The position numbers were made by a program, and so were the translations under genes. The notes beneath the pieces were generated by a model. It searched no databases, was not told where the DNA came from, and saw nothing but the letters and a program-made list of their open reading frames with translations. DNA of 64,000 bases from Clostridium thermarum (GTDB taxonomy: Bacteria > Bacillota > Clostridia > Clostridiales > Clostridiaceae): contig NZ_CP040924.1 of NCBI RefSeq assembly GCF_006351925.1, forward strand, positions 2,006,001-2,070,000, read 5' to 3'. Shown piece by piece: positions 35,436 to 44,533 of this stretch. Every line of letters starts with the position of its first letter. The stretch's first letter is position 1.

Positions 35436-35933
35436 TTAGCATTTCTTTTTGCAGCAGGAATCTATTTCACATTCGCAATCCCAGTCGTCATCCCAGTAAT
35501 CATACTTTGGTTCTTCAAAATATGGGTCTACAACTATAGTTGATTTAACTACAGCACATCTGGAGCTTACTTTTTTAATAGAGCATTTTTCTACATATGC
35601 ATCTAAATCACAAAGCTCCATGTAGCAGCCACAGAAATCCAAAGCTTGTTTGAATGGAACTACGAAGGTCTCAGTAAATATCTTATTGCATCCGCATTTA
35701 TCGTTTGAACAATATTTGATCTTTATAAATTTGCATCCAGAAACCATTAGCTTGAAACCATCACAGTGCTTTATAACTTTTTTGTCTTTTATTTCAACTT
35801 TTACAGCACCCTCTAAAATTGTGGTAATACAGGGTTTAGGACAGCCAATACAAACTTTGTCGACTTCATGGAATTTTGATGAGAATTTTGTATCCTTGTC
35901 ATCAGTGCAGTCATCGAATTCTTCTTTATACAT
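35436..35933 (-). CDS. Cys-rich SPOCS-like (DUF3794-like) protein
   Basis: A 165-residue protein with about twenty Cys. Its central part, VEIKDKKVIKHCDGFKLMVSGC then TETFVVPFKQALDFCG, follows the SPOCS domain of spore protein SipL and similar coat proteins (K-V-I-x-T-x-x-G-x-K-L-x-V-S-G), but with many Cys added. The tail is a Cys/Asp/Lys cluster (CECEIDSCCKKKC). It may be cross-linked in the spore coat or bind metal. ATG with GGGGG upstream and a strong terminator downstream; expected to be expressed late in sporulation, an inference. Confidence 0.7.
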   Translation of the reverse strand: MYKEEFDDCTDDKDTKFSSKFHEVDKVCIGCPKPCITTILEGAVKVEIKDKKVIKHCDGFKLMVSGCKFIKIKYCSNDKCGCNKIFTETFVVPFKQALDFCGCYMELCDLDAYVEKCSIKKVSSRCAVVKSTIVVDPYFEEPKYDYWDDDWDCECEIDSCCKKKC

Positions 35934-36183
35934 ATGGTTACCCCCTTTTTTATCTATTTAGTTTTATAGTATATAATATTCAAGTAATTACAAAATGTTT
36001 CTAAAATATCATTATAGATTCAATTTATTTCATACTACTGCCAATAATCACTTTATTCGATATAAAAAGTTAGGATACCACATATGTAATTTGTTGATAA
36101 ACTAATTATCTATTTTTCTCGATTTATTTTGATAAAAAATACAGGAATGCATTAATAATATAGTGCATTCCTGTAAAACCTAA

Positions 36184-36525
36184 TCACAGCGCATCATCAT
36201 CCTCTTCACCGGTTCTTATCCTAATGACGCTTTCAACATTGTAAATAAATATTTTTCCATCGCCGAATTCTCCCACACGGGCGCTGTCAATTATTATTTT
36301 TTTCACAGTTTCCAAATCCTCATCTCTTATTACTAGGTCAATCATGACCTTAGGAAGTAAATCAACTTGATACTTTTCTCCCCTCCAGGCCTGTACTATC
36401 CCCTTTTGATTTCCATGGCCCATGACTTCGCTTATTATAATTCCACCTGAGCAACCTGCTGCATCAAGAGCTTCACGGACATCACTTAATTTATCAGGCT
36501 GAATAACTGCTTTTATATGCTTCAT
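36184..36525 (-). CDS. glnK: PII nitrogen regulatory protein
   Basis: A 113-residue PII protein: MKHIKAVIQPDKLSDVREAL, the T-loop with Tyr51-region RGEKYQVDLLPKV, and the VGEFGDGKIFIYNVESVIRIRTGE end. PII binds ATP/ADP and 2-oxoglutarate and blocks the ammonium channel when nitrogen is plentiful. It follows amtB by ten bases with GAGGTTA upstream of its ATG, the classic amtB-glnK pair. A few acidic residues (EEDDDAL) extend the usual end. Confidence 0.95.
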   Translation of the reverse strand: MKHIKAVIQPDKLSDVREALDAAGCSGGIIISEVMGHGNQKGIVQAWRGEKYQVDLLPKVMIDLVIRDEDLETVKKIIIDSARVGEFGDGKIFIYNVESVIRIRTGEEDDDAL

Positions 36526-36535
36526 TATATTAACC

Positions 36536-37912
36536 TCACTTTGCTATAATTTTTGCTGGTTCCGAACTTTCTCTTACACTTGAAACAGCATGTATATCAT
36601 CTTTTACATGCAGGTAAGAAGTCTTTCGGATAACAAATTCCGGATATGCTTGATTACCATGTTCACCAATATCAAGTCCTTCAATTTCTTCCTTAAGGGA
36701 AACACGAAGACCTAGGGTCTTTTTAATTACCAACCAAGTAATCACTGATAGAACTACTACAAAAGCACCGGCACTTATTACTCCTAAAGCCTGAATTCCT
36801 AAAAGTTTTACGCCTCCACCGTAAAAGAGTCCATTAGCAGTAGATAAGGATGTTACCCCTTCCTTTGCAAATAGTCCTGCAGATAGGGTTCCAAATATAC
36901 CATTGGCCAAGTGAACAGCTAATGCTCCAACCGGGTCGTCTAGTTTTAACTTATCAAACTTAATAACTGCAAATACTACTATAACACCGGCTACTGCACC
37001 TATAAGCAAGGAAACAGGTATAGTTACGTAGGCGCATACAGGTGTAATTGCAACCAAACCTGCAAGCAAGCCATTAATTGACATTCCCAAGTCAGGTTTT
37101 CCTCCAACCTTCCAAATAACTGCTGTAGCAACAAGCATACCAACGATACCACCACTATTAGTAGCAACTAATATATGTGCAATGGCATCTGGATCCATTG
37201 CCATAGTTGAACCAGGGTTAAATCCAAACCAACCTAGCCAAAGTACAAAAGCACCAATGGTAGCTAGTCCAATATTGTGACCGGGTATAGGATTTATTTT
37301 TCCATCTTTAGTATACTTACCAACTCTTGGCCCTAATATAATTACACCAGTCAAGGCTGCCCATCCTCCAACGGAATGAACTGCTGTACCACCGGCGAAA
37401 TCCATGAAGCCCAGCTGTGATAACCATCCTCCTCCCCAGATCCAGTGTCCAACTAGGGGATAAACAAGTAATGTCAGTATGAATGAAAATACTATAAAGG
37501 AAATATACTTAATTCTCTCTGCAACAGCACCGGAAACGATAGTTGCCGCCGTACCACAAAATACTAATTGGAAAAAGAACTTTGCCCAAAACGGTACTCC
37601 AGCCCAAGATATGGCAGTATATACCCCCTTATACGCTTCGCCCACAGCCGGTGAATTATCTGTACCACTGGCGAAGAATAGTCCTTGAGTACCCACAAAG
37701 CCATTTCCATCACCAAACATCAAGCCCCATCCTAAAAAGTAAAATCCTAGAGATGAAACAGCAAAAACAATGAAATTTTTCGATAGAATATTAACTGTAT
37801 TTTTTGAACGTGCAAATCCGCTTTCAACAGAAGCGAAACCAAGATTCATGAAGAAAACAAGCATAGCACATAGTAAAACCCATAAGGTATCTAATAAAAC
37901 TTGATTATCCAT
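36536..37912 (-). CDS. amtB: Ammonium transporter AmtB
   Basis: A 458-residue, eleven-helix channel for ammonium. The pore His pair is present in GGTAVHSVGGWAAL (His179) and GALAVHLANGIFG. FFFQLVFCGTAATIVSGAVAER is the conserved third-fourth helix, and PGHNIGLATIGAFVLWLGWFGFNPGS follows. A cytosolic tail of about 50 residues (ending PAKIIAK) should contact the PII protein encoded next. AGAAGGAAGG precedes the ATG. A perfect 16-base palindrome lies about 55 bases upstream and may be an operator. Confidence 0.95.
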   Translation of the reverse strand: MDNQVLLDTLWVLLCAMLVFFMNLGFASVESGFARSKNTVNILSKNFIVFAVSSLGFYFLGWGLMFGDGNGFVGTQGLFFASGTDNSPAVGEAYKGVYTAISWAGVPFWAKFFFQLVFCGTAATIVSGAVAERIKYISFIVFSFILTLLVYPLVGHWIWGGGWLSQLGFMDFAGGTAVHSVGGWAALTGVIILGPRVGKYTKDGKINPIPGHNIGLATIGAFVLWLGWFGFNPGSTMAMDPDAIAHILVATNSGGIVGMLVATAVIWKVGGKPDLGMSINGLLAGLVAITPVCAYVTIPVSLLIGAVAGVIVVFAVIKFDKLKLDDPVGALAVHLANGIFGTLSAGLFAKEGVTSLSTANGLFYGGGVKLLGIQALGVISAGAFVVVLSVITWLVIKKTLGLRVSLKEEIEGLDIGEHGNQAYPEFVIRKTSYLHVKDDIHAVSSVRESSEPAKIIAK

Positions 37913-37966
37913 TTCAAAACCTTCCTTCTATAATTTATAAGTTCAAAGCCAGCTTTTAATTATCGA

Positions 37967-37982
37967 TATAACCTAGGTTATA
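37967..37982. promoter_or_regulatory. Perfect palindrome upstream of amtB
   Basis: TATAACCTAGGTTATA is a perfect 16-base palindrome, 55 bases from the amtB start. The symmetry suits a dimeric regulator of nitrogen genes. It does not match the GlnR consensus (TGTNAN7TNACA), so the regulator is unknown. Confidence 0.5.
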
Positions 37983-38199
37983 GTATTATTATAAAAGAAA
38001 CCTAAAATTTAGCTTGAATATTTATCCATCACTTCTGACTTTGCTACTTTAGCAAAATAAACCTTTTCAAAATAAGTTATTAATAAATATACTCTGTTTG
38101 ATAACGTTTATTTTGTTAATGTCAACTTAGGCAAAGTTAGACCATCTTGTAAAACAAAAACCACTGTATTAATACAATCTGAATAAACTCCAAAAAGCT

Positions 38200-38228
38200 T
38201 TGACACATTAATATAAATGAAGTAAAAT
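38200..38228 (+). promoter_or_regulatory. Promoter of guaC
   Basis: TTGACA (38200-38205), 17-base spacer, TAAAAT (38223-38228). No purine-riboswitch core was seen between it and the coding start. The remainder of the 370-base gap to amtB is AT-rich without further recognisable elements. Confidence 0.65.
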
Positions 38229-38290
38229 ATCTATGTACGAACATTAATATATAATGGATTACTATTATTCGTATCAGAGGAGTGTTATTT

Positions 38291-39274
38291 ATGGAAAATG
38301 TATTTGATTATGAGGATATTCAACTAATTCCAGCCAAATGTGTAGTAAACAGCCGTTCAGAATGTGATACACGTGTAACATTGGGCAATCGTACCTTTAG
38401 ATTACCCGTAGTACCAGCGAATATGCAGACAATAATAGATGAAAAAATTGCAAACTTTTTAGCTGAGAATGGGTATTTCTATATCATGCATCGTTTCCAG
38501 CCGCAAAAGCGACTGGATTTTGTAAAAGACATGCAGCAACGCGGATTGTTCGCATCAATTAGTGTTGGGGTAAAAAAAGAAGAATTTACTTTCATAGAAC
38601 AATTGGCAAAGGAAAAGCTTTCACCGGAATACATAACTATTGATATAGCACATGGTCATTCCGACTCTGTAATAAATATGATCAAGCATATTAAGTACCA
38701 TCTCCCAGAAAGTTTTGTTATTGCCGGAAATGTTGGCACACCTGAAGCTGTAAGAGAACTGGAGCATGCCGGTGCAGATGCTACAAAAGTAGGTATAGGT
38801 CCAGGTAAGGTATGTATAACTAAAATCAAAACCGGCTTTGGAACCGGCGGTTGGCAGTTAGCTGCACTAAGATGGTGTGCAAAGGCAGCAAGTAAACCGG
38901 TTATAGCCGATGGTGGTATCCGTACTCATGGTGATATAGCTAAATCAATAAGGTTTGGAGCTACCATGGTTATGATAGGCTCCTTGTTTGCAGGCCATGA
39001 AGAGTCCCCTGGTGAAACCATTGAGATAGATGGCAAGCTATATAAGGAATACTTTGGCTCAGCTTCTGAATTTCAAAAGGGAGAAAGAAAGAATGTTGAG
39101 GGCAAGAAGATGTTTGTTGAATTCAAAGGTCCTTTGAAAGATACCCTCATTGAAATGGAGCAAGACCTTCAGTCCTCAATTTCCTATGCCGGCGGAAAAA
39201 ATCTAGAAGCAATACGAACAGTAGACTATGTTATTGTTAAAAATTCAATATTTAATGGTGATAGGGTATTTTAG
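38291..39274 (+). CDS. guaC: GMP reductase
   Basis: A 327-residue (beta/alpha)8 enzyme converting GMP to IMP and ammonia with [21 protein letters not shown] at the N-terminus and the active-site loop [11 protein letters not shown] with Cys175 fit the GuaC type-2 (Firmicute) form, as do [15 protein letters not shown] and the [11 protein letters not shown] flap. The CBS pair of IMP dehydrogenase is absent. The ATG at 38291, eight bases after GGAG, is preferred over GTG at 38282. Own promoter and terminator; role in purine salvage. Confidence 0.95.
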   Translation: MENVFDYEDIQLIPAKCVVNSRSECDTRVTLGNRTFRLPVVPANMQTIIDEKIANFLAENGYFYIMHRFQPQKRLDFVKDMQQRGLFASISVGVKKEEFTFIEQLAKEKLSPEYITIDIAHGHSDSVINMIKHIKYHLPESFVIAGNVGTPEAVRELEHAGADATKVGIGPGKVCITKIKTGFGTGGWQLAALRWCAKAASKPVIADGGIRTHGDIAKSIRFGATMVMIGSLFAGHEESPGETIEIDGKLYKEYFGSASEFQKGERKNVEGKKMFVEFKGPLKDTLIEMEQDLQSSISYAGGKNLEAIRTVDYVIVKNSIFNGDRVF

Positions 39275-39279
39275 ACTAA

Positions 39280-39316
39280 AATAACCGCTGAAAGTACTTC
39301 AGCGGTTATTCTTTTA
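39280..39316 (+). terminator. Terminator of guaC
   Basis: AATAACCGCTGAA pairs with TTCAGCGGTTATT (13 bases) around a five-base loop, followed by CTTTTA. Confidence 0.85.
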
Positions 39317-39413
39317 TATAATATAGTTATATTTTTTTCTTGATCAGACATAATTATAACTTTATTGGTAATTATAATTATAAGTATAGTTGCATATTTT
39401 ACGAGGTGATCTA

Positions 39414-39815
39414 ATGAAAAAGAAAGCTATTTGCATCTTAATTGTTAGTATATGTATTATTGGTCATTATAATAGCACAACAGTTGCTGCTGAAGATTTC
39501 TCTTCAAGAGAAACCCAGCTTTCATCAACGTCAATACCAAAGAAGATAAAACTTCTCCGTTCTAATACAACTTTGAAACACGGAGATATAGGAATAATTA
39601 CTATTAAAGGTGAGCCCGGCGTCGTATATAAGATTGAAAGCTCCTATGCCATAGGTAGTCGCGTAATTCCTGTAAATCAAGTACGTACTGGCAATTCGAA
39701 GGGTATAGTTACCTTCAATTGGGTGGTAGGCGAAGATACCGTGCCAGGGACCTATCCTATAAAAATTTCCGGCAACGGTGAAGTACTAGAACTTACACAC
39801 ACAGTACTGCCTTAA
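39414..39815 (+). CDS. Secreted protein of unknown function
   Basis: A 133-residue protein with a cleavable signal peptide (KKKAICILIVSICIIG, then about TTVAAE). The mature part is predicted all-beta: KLLRSNTTLKHGDIGIITIKG then VTFNWVVGEDTVPGTYPIKISG, like an immunoglobulin-type or carbohydrate-binding sandwich. The ATG at 39414 with GAGGTGA four bases before is chosen over the outer start. Family not recognised; similar single-domain secreted proteins are common in clostridia. Confidence 0.65.
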   Translation: MKKKAICILIVSICIIGHYNSTTVAAEDFSSRETQLSSTSIPKKIKLLRSNTTLKHGDIGIITIKGEPGVVYKIESSYAIGSRVIPVNQVRTGNSKGIVTFNWVVGEDTVPGTYPIKISGNGEVLELTHTVLP

Positions 39816-39842
39816 AATTTCAATAAGTATGCAATCTATTTG

Positions 39843-39874
39843 TAAAAATTTAGGCATGCTATTGCATGCCTAAA
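39843..39874 (-). terminator. Terminator between two convergent genes
   Basis: TTTAGGCATGC and GCATGCCTAAA form a perfect 11-base stem. The T run is on the minus strand, so it mainly serves the lipoprotein gene at 39940. Confidence 0.8.
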
Positions 39875-39939
39875 AACTATATAATAGGAAATTTTTCGTA
39901 ATAAAATAGAGAAAATCCGCCTCAGTTACTAATTACTCA

Positions 39940-40671
39940 TTATATGGTCCATTCATCGTGAATAATTCCAACCACATACCAGGCATCTTTGTATTTTTCA
40001 TATACAACTCTTAAGCTTCTCCAATCCATACCTTCATATTTCGGGTCTATACCGGGAAAGTGATATTCTACAATAATTGAATTTTGGTAAAACTGAAAAC
40101 TATTATTTATAGTGTTTCCCTGTCCTATGGTTCTGTTATAGCCTGCTTCTTCAGCATTTATAAAATCTGCATCATATATAAATCTTTTATAATAATCTGA
40201 AAATGTTAGCTTTATGGGTTCTCCAGAACCATCATAGTCCCCCCACGTATATTCTGTAACATCAGAGTCCAGCACTCTTATCTTATCAGCAGTAAATACT
40301 AGATCTTTGCTTTCATTTACGTAGGCATATGGACTAAAACGTACTCCTTTCTCAGGATGAACCATTTTTGAAAAATTCACCATGTCATAATTTTTGATTG
40401 CAGTGAGTACTTCAGTTGTCCTGCTCCCAATTATACTTTGAAAATATTCTTCGGTATCCTCCTTAAGAACTTCCTCTTTTTCCTTTAAATCGCTGTTTTT
40501 ATTCTCAGTACTATTTTTACCATTTTCTTCACTACTATTCTCCCCAATTGTTTCTGTATTATTTTTCTCAATTACCTTAACATCCTTTGTATCTAATGTT
40601 TTTGCAGTACAGCCAGTGGCTAAAATTATAGATATGACAGCTAAGGTTGAAGCAATAAATTTAAATTTCAT
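39940..40671 (-). CDS. Hypothetical lipoprotein
   Basis: A 243-residue protein with a lipoprotein signal (STLAVISIILATGC, lipobox LATGC). A low-complexity Asn/Glu/Lys/Ser linker (about 22-75) follows, then a domain with GVRFSPYAYV, KLTFSDYYKRFIYD, and MDWRSLRVVYEKYKDAWYVVGIIHDEW. The C-terminal part is a recurrent clostridial anchored domain that I cannot name. AGGGAGG precedes the ATG. Monocistronic. Confidence 0.75.
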   Translation of the reverse strand: MKFKFIASTLAVISIILATGCTAKTLDTKDVKVIEKNNTETIGENSSEENGKNSTENKNSDLKEKEEVLKEDTEEYFQSIIGSRTTEVLTAIKNYDMVNFSKMVHPEKGVRFSPYAYVNESKDLVFTADKIRVLDSDVTEYTWGDYDGSGEPIKLTFSDYYKRFIYDADFINAEEAGYNRTIGQGNTINNSFQFYQNSIIVEYHFPGIDPKYEGMDWRSLRVVYEKYKDAWYVVGIIHDEWTI

Positions 40672-40796
40672 AATGTTTACCTCCCTCTATAATTTATATT
40701 GCTTTTATTTTTTACTTTATATTAACACTATAAGCCCTAAAGCCTACTCTAAGTCAATAGTTTTTAACTGTTTTTATGGAAAATGTAAAAGCCCTT

Positions 40797-41702
40797 CTAA
40801 AAGAAGAGCTTAATAACTAAAGGTATAGTCACCATTGAAATTAATGTGCTAAAAGAAACTATAACAGCTGAATACTCTTTTTCCTTGTCAAATCTTTCAG
40901 CAAATAGTGTGGTCATTGCACCGGCAGGCATAGCCTGCATTAATATGAAGGTCTTCATAACCAAGGAGTTTTCCTTAAAAATTACTGAAACTAAATATAA
41001 TAGAGTCGGGAGAAGGATAAGCTTTATAAAAGATCCGTAGTAAACAGTTAGATCTTTTACAGCTCCTCTAAAGTCTGTAGCAGCCAGTAAACTTCCTATT
41101 ATTATCATAGATAAAGGAGTGGTAAGTCCTCCCACTGTCTTCATTGTATCCAGTAATAAGCCTGGTATTTGAATTGAAAATATCATCACTATGAGTCCTA
41201 TTATTACAGCTATAATACCACGATTTTTCATAAGTGTTTTTAGACCATTTAGCTCCTTAGCATCAGTAAAAAGAGATACACCATAAGTCCAAGCAAATAT
41301 ATTAAAATACATATTAAATATAGAAGCGTATATAATTCCTTCATCTCCTAGAATCCCAGCAGTCAAAGGAATCCCCATATATCCACAATTTGAGAAGACC
41401 ATTGCAAACTGCAATATGTACCTTTTTCGCTTCTCAATCTTTGCAAAAAAAGGCTTTACAATTATTGGAGTGACAATAAATATTGCAAGTCCATATATAA
41501 ATGCTTTTAGTGCATTACCTGCCAACTGTGAACCACCACTAAAATTAAAAGAAGAAATTATGAGCAGCGGTGTTGTTATCTCCAAAAGTAACTTAGACAA
41601 CCCATTGGTTAAGCCAGCATCTATTATATTTCTCTTACGTCCATAAAATCCTATTATTCCTACCAAAAATAGCGATAGTATTTGGTTAACAACTGCATCC
41701 AT
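40797..41702 (-). CDS. AEC family transporter (auxin-efflux-carrier-like)
   Basis: A 301-residue membrane protein of about ten helices. GFYGRKRNIIDAGLTNGLSKLLLEITTPLLIISSF is the usual start of the AEC family, and MQAMPAGAMTTLFAERFDKEKEYSAVIVSFSTLISMVTIPL its last part. These carriers move small organic acids such as malate or malonate; the substrate is unknown. Start choice between ATG 41711 and 41702 is uncertain because the ribosome site is weak. Single gene with no terminator seen. Confidence 0.88.
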   Translation of the reverse strand: MDAVVNQILSLFLVGIIGFYGRKRNIIDAGLTNGLSKLLLEITTPLLIISSFNFSGGSQLAGNALKAFIYGLAIFIVTPIIVKPFFAKIEKRKRYILQFAMVFSNCGYMGIPLTAGILGDEGIIYASIFNMYFNIFAWTYGVSLFTDAKELNGLKTLMKNRGIIAVIIGLIVMIFSIQIPGLLLDTMKTVGGLTTPLSMIIIGSLLAATDFRGAVKDLTVYYGSFIKLILLPTLLYLVSVIFKENSLVMKTFILMQAMPAGAMTTLFAERFDKEKEYSAVIVSFSTLISMVTIPLVIKLFF

Positions 41703-42012
41703 TGTAATCATCTCACTTTGTCCATTATTTTAGTACTTAGAATAGTACTGCCTCTGACATTATAAACTAATTTAAGTATTTTATCTATATCGATATGACG
41801 AAGATTTTGATTAAGTTAATGATTGACTCCTTATTTTTAAGGAATCCCTATTATTTTCATATAGCAGCTTTGTATAAATAAAAGCTAAAATAAAAGCTAA
41901 AATTAAATGACTTTAAGAATTTTTATTCATTATTTTACAAGGAGGCCTATACAGATACTTTAGCTTTTTATAACACTTTTTTTACTTTATATATTCTCTC
42001 AATGGTCAGTCA
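41703..42012. other. Intergenic region
   Basis: About 310 AT-rich bases upstream of the AEC gene. A short direct repeat AAAGCTAAAATAAAAGCTAAAAT (two copies of AAAGCTAAAAT) is near 41880-41902. No gene, riboswitch or clear promoter was recognised. Confidence 0.35.
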
Positions 42013-42056
42013 TAAAAAACGAGTACAACACCCTTAAGGACAAGGTATTGTACTTC
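42013..42056 (-). terminator. Terminator of the prmA-like gene
   Basis: AGTACAA and TTGTACT pair with an inner imperfect ACC/GGT stem. On the minus strand a TTTTTT tract follows. Confidence 0.65.
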
Positions 42057-42089
42057 TTTCTTGCTTTTAATCTATGAGATCACTTAATT

Positions 42090-42959
42090 TCAAGCCCTAT
42101 TTAAAACAGTAGTCACCCATTCATTGGTCTTAGTACTTTCAACTATTTGATAGCCCATAGAACCTATTTGCTGTAAAAATTTGTGGCTGCTCCACTCTAC
42201 TAAACCAGATACAAATAATATACCTCCAGGTTTTAAAACATTATTGATAAGCTTCATAGATGAAAGGGTTTCTTCCCCACCTATATTGATAAATACTGCA
42301 TCAAATTCTCCACTGATGCCCATATCTTTACTTGTGACATCGGCTACTACAACCTCTATGTTATTGAGGTTATTCAAAGCAGCATTATATAAGACTTCTT
42401 CAGTAACGTCTCTTATATCTAGGGCAACCACATTATCAGCATTTTTCAAGGCAGCAGCAATGGCTAAAATTCCTGATCCGGTGCCTAAATCCAGTACTGA
42501 TTGGCCTGTGAAATCACTATCCAATATGCAGCGAAGCATGTCTTGAGTAGTTTCATGGAGGCCTGTGCCAAAGGAGCCTTGAGAGACAAAATTAATTTTT
42601 CTCAAACCTTCAGCTTCTATTTCAGGCTCTGCTATTAGCCAACCATTATTTAAATTTACAGGTTCAAAAGGCTGTTGCCAGCCTGTGTCCTTTAATTCTT
42701 GCATGATTATATCTTCGCCTAAATTTAGTTTTTCTTTGATTTTTTGGAGATGGTCTTTACATTCCTCAGCACTTTCACACTCAGGGTATACCTTCAAACT
42801 TACAACCTCATCAGGCTTTTCATAGAACCCATAGCCATTATCATCAGTTGTCACCTGAAAAGGTGCATCATAATATGTAGAGTAAAGTTCTATTTCATAT
42901 AATCTTTCTAATACCGTTTCTATTTCCGAATACTTTACAGGAAAGGATATTTCAAACAT
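42090..42959 (-). CDS. prmA: Class I SAM methyltransferase, PrmA-like (ribosomal protein L11)
   Basis: A 289-residue protein. An N-terminal ferredoxin-like domain (about 1-90) is followed by a Rossmann methyltransferase domain with SQGSFGTGLHETT, LDLGTGSGILAIAA and FINIGGEETL. PrmA normally reads AFGTGTHPTT and NILA; the changed motif (GTGLHETT, FINIGGEE) makes it a diverged member, and the true substrate may differ from L11. ATG after GAGGTGA, 148 bases downstream of serS, with a terminator between them. Confidence 0.75.
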   Translation of the reverse strand: MFEISFPVKYSEIETVLERLYEIELYSTYYDAPFQVTTDDNGYGFYEKPDEVVSLKVYPECESAEECKDHLQKIKEKLNLGEDIIMQELKDTGWQQPFEPVNLNNGWLIAEPEIEAEGLRKINFVSQGSFGTGLHETTQDMLRCILDSDFTGQSVLDLGTGSGILAIAAALKNADNVVALDIRDVTEEVLYNAALNNLNNIEVVVADVTSKDMGISGEFDAVFINIGGEETLSSMKLINNVLKPGGILFVSGLVEWSSHKFLQQIGSMGYQIVESTKTNEWVTTVLNRA

Positions 42960-43060
42960 GATGTTTCACCTCAATAATTTGATAGTCTTTATTATAAGAT
43001 TTACTCCATATATTTTCAATATAATTATCGCTTCCAAGATACTTTTCAAAGTTATAATCA

Positions 43061-43093
43061 GAAAAACTGTCCAGAAAATTCTTCTGGACAATT
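43061..43093 (-). terminator. Terminator of serS
   Basis: CTGTCCAGAA pairs with TTCTGGACAA and on the minus strand is followed by TTTTTC. Confidence 0.8.
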
Positions 43094-43107
43094 TGTATTT
43101 CTTTTAC

Positions 43108-44385
43108 TTATTTAATTACAGTCATGCCTCCCATATATGGCTGCAGGGCGGTGGGAATTCTAACAGAGCCATCTTCATTTAGGTTGTTTTCTAAGAATGC
43201 TATTAACATTCTTGGTGGTGCTACTACAGTATTGTTTAAAGTATGTGCAAAATATTTTCCGCTTGCACCATTTACACGGATTTTGAGCCTTCTTGCCTGT
43301 GCATCTCCAAGATTTGAACAGCTTCCAACTTCAAAGTACTTTTTCTGTCTTGGAGACCATGCTTCTACATCCACAGATTTCACCTTTAAGTCTGCCAAAT
43401 CGCCTGAGCAGCATTCCAATGTTCTCACCGGTATATCCAAAGAACGGAACAGCTCTACGGTATATCTCCACAGTTTATCGTACCAAAGCATACTTTCTTC
43501 CGGTTTACATACCACAATCATTTCCTGCTTTTCAAACTGATGAATTCTGTATACTCCTCTTTCTTCCAAGCCATGAGCTCCTTTTTCTTTTCTAAAGCAT
43601 GGAGAATAGCTTGTTAAAGCATGAGGTAGTGACTCTTCAGGTATTATAGTATCTATGTACTTACCAATCATGGAATGTTCACTGGTTCCAATCAAATATA
43701 GGTCTTCACCTTCTATTTTATACATCATGGCATCCATCTCTGCAAAGCTCATAACACCGGTTACCACTTCACTGCGGATCATATAAGGTGGAATACAATA
43801 GGTAAAGCCTTTATTTATCATAAAATCTCTGGCATATGAGATAACAGCTGAGTGGAGTCTAGCTATATTGCCCATTAAATAATAAAAGCCGCTGCCTGCC
43901 ACCCTTCTGGCGCTGTCTAAATCTATACCGCTGAGTTTCTCCATTATTTCGGTGTGATATGGAACTTCAAAATCCGGTACAAGTGGTTCACCAAAGCGCT
44001 CCAGTTCAACATTTTCGCTGTCATCCTTACCTATTGGAACACTTGGATCAATTATATTCGGAATTGTCAACATTATGTCATTGATTTTTTTGGCAAGTTC
44101 ATTTTCCTGTATTTCTAACTGGGCCAGATGCTCTGAATTGGAGTTGACCTTCGCTTTTAATTCCTCCGCTTCTGTCTTCTTTCCTTGACCCATCATGGCA
44201 CCGATTTGCTTTGAGATCTTATTTCTTTCAGCTCTTAAGTTTTCCGCTTCTTGCTTTACATTTCTGTGTTGGATGTCCAGTGCAATAACTTCATCCACTA
44301 AACCTAACTTATGGTCCTGAAACTTATTTTTTATGTTCTGCTTAACAATATCAGGATTTTCTCTGACAAACTTTAAATCTAACAT
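43108..44385 (-). CDS. serS: Seryl-tRNA synthetase
   Basis: A 425-residue class II synthetase. A long N-terminal antiparallel coiled coil (about 28-105) that clamps tRNA-Ser precedes the catalytic core with GTSEHSMIGKYID, the motif 2 CFRKEKGAHGLEERGVYRIHQFEKQEM loop, and motif 3 NNTVVAPPRMLIAFLENN. ATG with CAGGAGG upstream. No T-box was seen in the 130-base leader, unlike many clostridial serS genes. Confidence 0.96.
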   Translation of the reverse strand: MLDLKFVRENPDIVKQNIKNKFQDHKLGLVDEVIALDIQHRNVKQEAENLRAERNKISKQIGAMMGQGKKTEAEELKAKVNSNSEHLAQLEIQENELAKKINDIMLTIPNIIDPSVPIGKDDSENVELERFGEPLVPDFEVPYHTEIMEKLSGIDLDSARRVAGSGFYYLMGNIARLHSAVISYARDFMINKGFTYCIPPYMIRSEVVTGVMSFAEMDAMMYKIEGEDLYLIGTSEHSMIGKYIDTIIPEESLPHALTSYSPCFRKEKGAHGLEERGVYRIHQFEKQEMIVVCKPEESMLWYDKLWRYTVELFRSLDIPVRTLECCSGDLADLKVKSVDVEAWSPRQKKYFEVGSCSNLGDAQARRLKIRVNGASGKYFAHTLNNTVVAPPRMLIAFLENNLNEDGSVRIPTALQPYMGGMTVIK

Positions 44386-44533
44386 CTAATTTTCCTCCTG
44401 TTAATTTTATACTAATTTTCAAGGTAGACTTGATATTTATGCACTCATATTTTAAATTGCTTTAATTGCAAGACTAAATAGAACCGTACGATACCTAAAG
44501 TATTGCATTTATCTTGATAATCGGTCTTCTCTT

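Noticed and set aside
38229..38290. Purine riboswitch in front of guaC
   Set aside because: The leader between the -10 box and the start is about 60 bases, too short and without the conserved junction sequences.
42181..42546. Plus-strand 121-codon frame opposite the prmA-like gene
   Set aside because: Antisense shadow with low-complexity Ser/Thr/Leu composition and no start signal.
44386..44520. Ser T-box before serS
   Set aside because: No T-box core (GGGTGGNACCGC) or terminator pair in either strand.
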